From the NCBI RefSeq assembly GCF_016863275.1, contig NZ_BOOO01000015.1, positions 248,001 to 312,000 on the forward strand: a stretch of DNA of 64,000 bases. Reading direction: 5' to 3'. A program made the translations under genes and the position numbers. Source of the stretch: Planotetraspora mira. Its GTDB lineage: Bacteria; Actinomycetota; Actinomycetes; Streptosporangiales; Streptosporangiaceae. Of this stretch, positions 62,252 to 64,000 are shown piece by piece. The notes beneath the pieces were generated by a model. The model had not been told where the DNA came from, ran no database searches, and saw only the letters and a program-made list of their open reading frames with translations. How positions within the stretch are numbered: the first letter of the stretch is position 1; every line of letters begins with the position of its first letter.

Positions 62252-63997
62252 TCACGCGTCCTTGATCTCGCAGATGACGGCGCCGGCGGAGACGGTCTGC
62301 CCGACGGAGGCGGCCAGGCCGGTGACCGTGCCGGGCTTGTGAGCCTGCAGCGGCTGCTCCATCTTCATCGCCTCGAGCACGACGATCGTGTCGCCGGCCG
62401 CCACGGTGTCCCCGTCGGACACGACGACCTTGACGATCGTGCCCTGCATCGGGCTCACTAGCGCGTCCCCGCCCGCCGCGGCCTGCTTTCCGGCGCTCCG
62501 GGCGCTTCGCCGCGGCGAAGCCTTCGTGTCGGTACGGCCGGCCGTGCCGAGACCGGAGGGGAGCACGACCTCCAGGCGCTTGCCGCCGACCTCGACCGTG
62601 ATGCGCTCGCGTCCCGCGGGCTCGCCGCTCTCGACGGGCCCGTCGAAGGGCGGGATGTCGTTGACGAACTCCGTCTCGATCCACCGGGTGTGGATCGAGA
62701 AGGGCTCCGAGGTGAAGGCGGGGTCCTCGACGACGGCCCGGTGGAACGGCAGGACGGTGGGCATGCCCTCGATCTCGAACTCGGCCAGCGCGCGCCGCGA
62801 CCGCTCGAGAGCCTCGCGGCGGGAGGCGCCGGTGACGACGAGCTTGGCCACGAGGGAGTCGAACGACTGCGGAACCGTCATCCCGGTCTCGTAGCCGGAG
62901 TCGAGCCGCACGCCCGGCCCGGACGGGGTGCGCATCGCCGTCAGCGTGCCGGGAGCGGGCAGGAATCCGCGACCCGCGTCCTCGGCGTTGATCCGGAACT
63001 CGATGGAGTGACCGCGCAGGACGGGGTCGCCGTAACCGAGGGATTCGCCGTCGGCGATGCGGAACATCTCCCTGACCAGGTCGATCCCCGACACTTCCTC
63101 GGTGACCGGGTGTTCCACCTGCAGTCGTGTGTTGACCTCGAGGAAGGAGATCGTGCCGTCCTGGCCGACGAGGAACTCACAGGTGCCGGCTCCGACGTAC
63201 CCGGCCTCGCGGAGGATCGCCTTCGACGACGAGTAGAGGAGCGCGCGCTGCTCGTCAGAGAGGAACGGCGCCGGCGCCTCCTCGACGAGCTTCTGGTGAC
63301 GGCGCTGCAGCGAGCAGTCACGGGTGCTCACCACGACCACGTTGCCGTGCGCGTCGGCGAGACACTGGGTCTCGACGTGCCGCGGACGGTCGAGGTAGCG
63401 CTCGACGAAGCACTCTCCGCGGCCGAAGGCGGTCACGGCCTCGCGGACGGCGGACTCGTAGAGGTCGGGGATCTCCTCCATCGTCCGCGCGACCTTCAGT
63501 CCGCGGCCTCCGCCGCCGAACGCCGCCTTGATGGCGACGGGCAGGCCGTGCTGCTCGGCGAAGGCGATGACCTCGTCGACCCCGGAGACGGGGTCGGGGG
63601 TGCCGGCGACGAGCGGCGCGCCCACGCGCTGGGCGATGTGACGGGCCTGCACCTTGTCGCCGAGCGCGGTGATCGCGGCGGGCGGCGGGCCGATCCAGAT
63701 CAGGCCCGCGTCGAGGACGGCCTGGGCGAAGTCGGCGTTCTCGGCCAGGAAGCCGTAGCCGGGATGGACGGCGTCGGCGCCCGTCTGCTTCGCCACGGCG
63801 AGGAGCTTGCCGACGTTGAGGTAGGTCTCCGCGGGGGTCTGCCCCCCGAGCGCGTGCGCCTCGTCGGCCACCCGCGCGTGCAGGGCCTCCAGATCCTGGT
63901 CGGCGTACACCGCGACGCTGGCGAGCCTCGCGTCCTTGCAGGCACGGGCGATCCGTACGGCGATCTCGCCGCGGTTGGCGATGAGGACCTTCTGCAC
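62252..63997 (-). CDS. accA2: Acyl-CoA carboxylase alpha subunit (biotin carboxylase + BCCP)
   Basis: The 581-residue protein carries the biotin carboxylase fold: [17 protein letters not shown] at the N terminus, ATP-grasp loop [10 protein letters not shown] near 165, [16 protein letters not shown] near 285. A C-terminal biotin carrier domain has the biotinylated Lys in [10 protein letters not shown] near 546. It carboxylates biotin for acetyl-, propionyl- or longer acyl-CoA with a separate beta subunit, outside the window. The GTG at 63997 gives the usual N terminus, so the gene is complete. The A2 symbol is only a family label. Confidence 0.92.
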   Translation of the reverse strand: MQKVLIANRGEIAVRIARACKDARLASVAVYADQDLEALHARVADEAHALGGQTPAETYLNVGKLLAVAKQTGADAVHPGYGFLAENADFAQAVLDAGLIWIGPPPAAITALGDKVQARHIAQRVGAPLVAGTPDPVSGVDEVIAFAEQHGLPVAIKAAFGGGGRGLKVARTMEEIPDLYESAVREAVTAFGRGECFVERYLDRPRHVETQCLADAHGNVVVVSTRDCSLQRRHQKLVEEAPAPFLSDEQRALLYSSSKAILREAGYVGAGTCEFLVGQDGTISFLEVNTRLQVEHPVTEEVSGIDLVREMFRIADGESLGYGDPVLRGHSIEFRINAEDAGRGFLPAPGTLTAMRTPSGPGVRLDSGYETGMTVPQSFDSLVAKLVVTGASRREALERSRRALAEFEIEGMPTVLPFHRAVVEDPAFTSEPFSIHTRWIETEFVNDIPPFDGPVESGEPAGRERITVEVGGKRLEVVLPSGLGTAGRTDTKASPRRSARSAGKQAAAGGDALVSPMQGTIVKVVVSDGDTVAAGDTIVVLEAMKMEQPLQAHKPGTVTGLAASVGQTVSAGAVICEIKDA

Positions 63998-64000
63998 CGG

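Overview
The window is a GC-rich actinobacterial chromosome segment with many GTG and some TTG starts and strong GGAGG-type ribosome binding sites. The order sucC-sucD, a DUF6350 membrane gene, purN-purH, folD, DUF3017, then trpS, a yihY/dacA/SCO4848 group, a BMP-type nucleoside importer with cdd and deoA, and add, PNP and a hexose mutase, follows the Streptomyces and mycobacterial core layout. The two intergenic repeat arrays and a type VII secretion-like cassette fit a Streptosporangiales-type genome; that placement is inference. I saw no tRNA, rRNA, CRISPR-cas locus, insertion sequence or prophage.

Layout. 1-6085: end of a zinc metallopeptidase, a CPBP protease, a FetB-type permease, a PIG-L deacetylase, pcrA and a secreted protein. 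6371-14950: an IcmB-like B12 protein, sucCD, a mirrored repeat array, a DUF6350 membrane protein, purN, purH and folD. 15050-18625: a type VII secretion-like cassette. 18637-22409: a Uma2 relic, an FHA-HTH regulator, citrate synthase, DUF3017 and isocitrate dehydrogenase. 22520-38687: accessory and envelope genes, including a Ser/Thr kinase fused to a solute-binding domain, a PadR/MFS pair, galE, trpS, yihY, dacA, a ybdK ligase, an M20 hydrolase and an AI-2E family exporter. 39038-57327: a nucleoside uptake and salvage region (two BMP lipoproteins, ABC transporter, cdd, deoA, add, PNP, sugar-phosphate mutase), interrupted by a MarR/MFS pair and a membrane-anchored sigma-like protein. 57461-63997: a flavoprotein quinone reductase, two membrane proteins sharing one cytoplasmic module, the second mirrored array, and a biotin-dependent carboxylase alpha subunit.

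The most unusual feature is a pair of intergenic arrays at 9005-9412 and 60083-60527. Each is built from 20-bp boxes recurring at exactly 53 bp. The boxes point one way on the left of a central hairpin and the other way on the right. The 33-bp stretches between boxes carry a second conserved motif, so the repeating unit is the whole 53 bp. The two central hairpins have similar architecture but unrelated sequence. I know of no described element with this geometry.

Other points of note are two genes whose best start codon is non-canonical (purN at CTG, the ABC ATPase at ATT), a Uma2 nuclease tail that continues in frame behind the stop codon of the FHA regulator, and several genes whose promoters suggest leaderless transcripts.
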